DNA of 64,000 nucleotides from Agarophyton chilense. Taxonomy: Eukaryota > Rhodophyta > Florideophyceae > Gracilariales > Gracilariaceae. The notes beneath the pieces are model-generated. The model was not told the DNA's origin, searched no databases, and was given only the letters and a program-made list of their open reading frames with translations. Shown here in pieces: positions 63,491 through 64,000 of this stretch. The position numbers were made by a program, and so were the translations under genes. The DNA lies in assembly GCA_030374765.1 (NCBI GenBank), contig JARGXX010000068.1, positions 3,348,001 through 3,412,000 on the forward strand. The letters run 5' to 3'. Within the stretch, counting starts at the first letter, position 1; every line of letters starts with the position of its first letter.

Positions 63491-64000
63491 AGTATCCTTT
63501 GTTCCTCATAGGACCTACTCGGGACTCGAGCTTTCTCCTCAGGGGTCAGAGCCTCGTACTGAGCGATAATTCGTGAACCCTCCCGCAGGGGAAATGTGCA
63601 GTCTGGTGCTTTGTGACCACGGAGGTAACACAAATAGCAAATCAGCTCTGCCGGGTTTGGTTGTGGACGTGAATCCACGCGACGTGGTGCTGTATCCCTC
63701 CATCCGGGGCGAGAGAACCGAGCAGCGGTATTCGCAAAAGGTAGCGATGCGGCTGGCACCCTCCGTCCGTGGGTATAGAGCGCAGGTTCTTCATCCGTGG
63801 TCGGAGCGGATGTCGACGGCAACTCAGACGTACCCATAGATTCGGGGTTACTTCCCATGAAGTGAATGTTATCATTGACCCCCACAGGGGCAGGGCCTCC
63901 TGCGAGTGACAAAGACGAGTTACCTCCATCGGCGAGGAGTGCAAGTGTCGGCCGACTCTTTCGGTTCTGCCGGGCACGGAGAGTATCCCCCTCAGCCTGG
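63487..64000 (-). pseudogene. C-terminal part of gag, copy B (partial, early stop)
   Basis: The frame enters from the right edge of the window and contains the zinc knuckle CYLCYLRGHKAPDC. It ends at TGA 63487-63489, where copy A reads CGA and continues 36 more codons. At the position of the copy A TAG stop, copy B has CAG. The shortened tail is beyond the knuckle, so Gag function may survive. Confidence 0.8.

Larger units (their letters stand above)
54833..64000 (-). mobile_element. Ty3/gypsy retrotransposon, copy B (5' end outside the window)
   Basis: Reverse-oriented, nearly identical to copy A: 3' LTR 54833-55746, polypurine tract, antisense ORF (now plus strand), chromodomain region, full pol and partial gag. 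It is inserted into the copia integrase. The candidate 5-bp duplication next to the LTR is CTTCG (54828-54832); its partner is off the window. Confidence 0.95.

Noticed and set aside
1..64000. CRISPR arrays, rRNA genes and bacterial operons
   Set aside because: No regularly spaced short repeats, rRNA-like sequence or ribosome-binding-site-led gene strings are visible. The window is eukaryotic.

Overview
This is a eukaryotic nuclear window. Host genes are compact and mostly intronless, and they sit among nested transposons. Single-exon genes, an intron-poor coding style, a TONSOKU-type TPR/LRR gene of plant-like layout and abundant Ty3/gypsy, copia, Tc1 and CACTA/Plavaka-type elements suggest a red alga (florideophyte, Chondrus-like). 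That assignment is inference, since no rRNA or organellar marker is present.

Layout. 0.5-6.3 kb is a host gene island: a TONSOKU-like replication-repair scaffold (minus), a divergent bZIP factor (plus), and a convergent GNAT-VOC fusion enzyme with one 106-nt intron (minus). 6.5-11.5 kb is repeat debris: a Tc1 remnant, a dispersed repeat R, a decayed antisense ORF of a gypsy-type element, and two family-2 LTRs in a partial tandem duplication. 11.6-14.6 kb holds an intact 1013-aa protein joining a DPPY-type DNA amino-methyltransferase to a C-terminal SET domain; a truncated LTR abuts its 5' side. 14.9-21.1 kb is a strongly purine-skewed block with an unidentified Arg/Glu-rich gene (plus) converging on a frameshifted Plavaka/CACTA-type transposase (minus). 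21.3-28 kb holds remnants of two gypsy-type elements (minus). 28-34.3 kb is AT-rich, with a decayed DDE transposase and a head-to-head pair of related small secreted Ala/Gly-rich proteins.

34,615-46,334 is a complete Ty3/gypsy element (copy A): two 914-bp LTRs, a GAATG target-site duplication, and insertion into repeat R, whose uninterrupted paralogue lies at 7.07-7.48 kb. 46.5-52.1 kb is AT-rich and carries two Tc1-like elements. 52.1-54.8 kb is a decayed copia element split by gypsy copy B (minus, 54,833 to beyond the window), whose 1548-aa pol is intact.

The two main discoveries proposed are: (1) the methyltransferase-SET fusion, which could couple DNA amino-methylation to histone-lysine methylation; and (2) a long antisense ORF between pol and the 3' LTR of the gypsy elements. 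It is intact in copy A (618 aa), frameshifted in copy B, and recognisable as a very divergent homologue in the 7.6-10 kb debris, so it appears to be a conserved accessory gene. These elements also carry a chromodomain in a separate reading frame, interrupted by an in-frame TGA shared by both copies.
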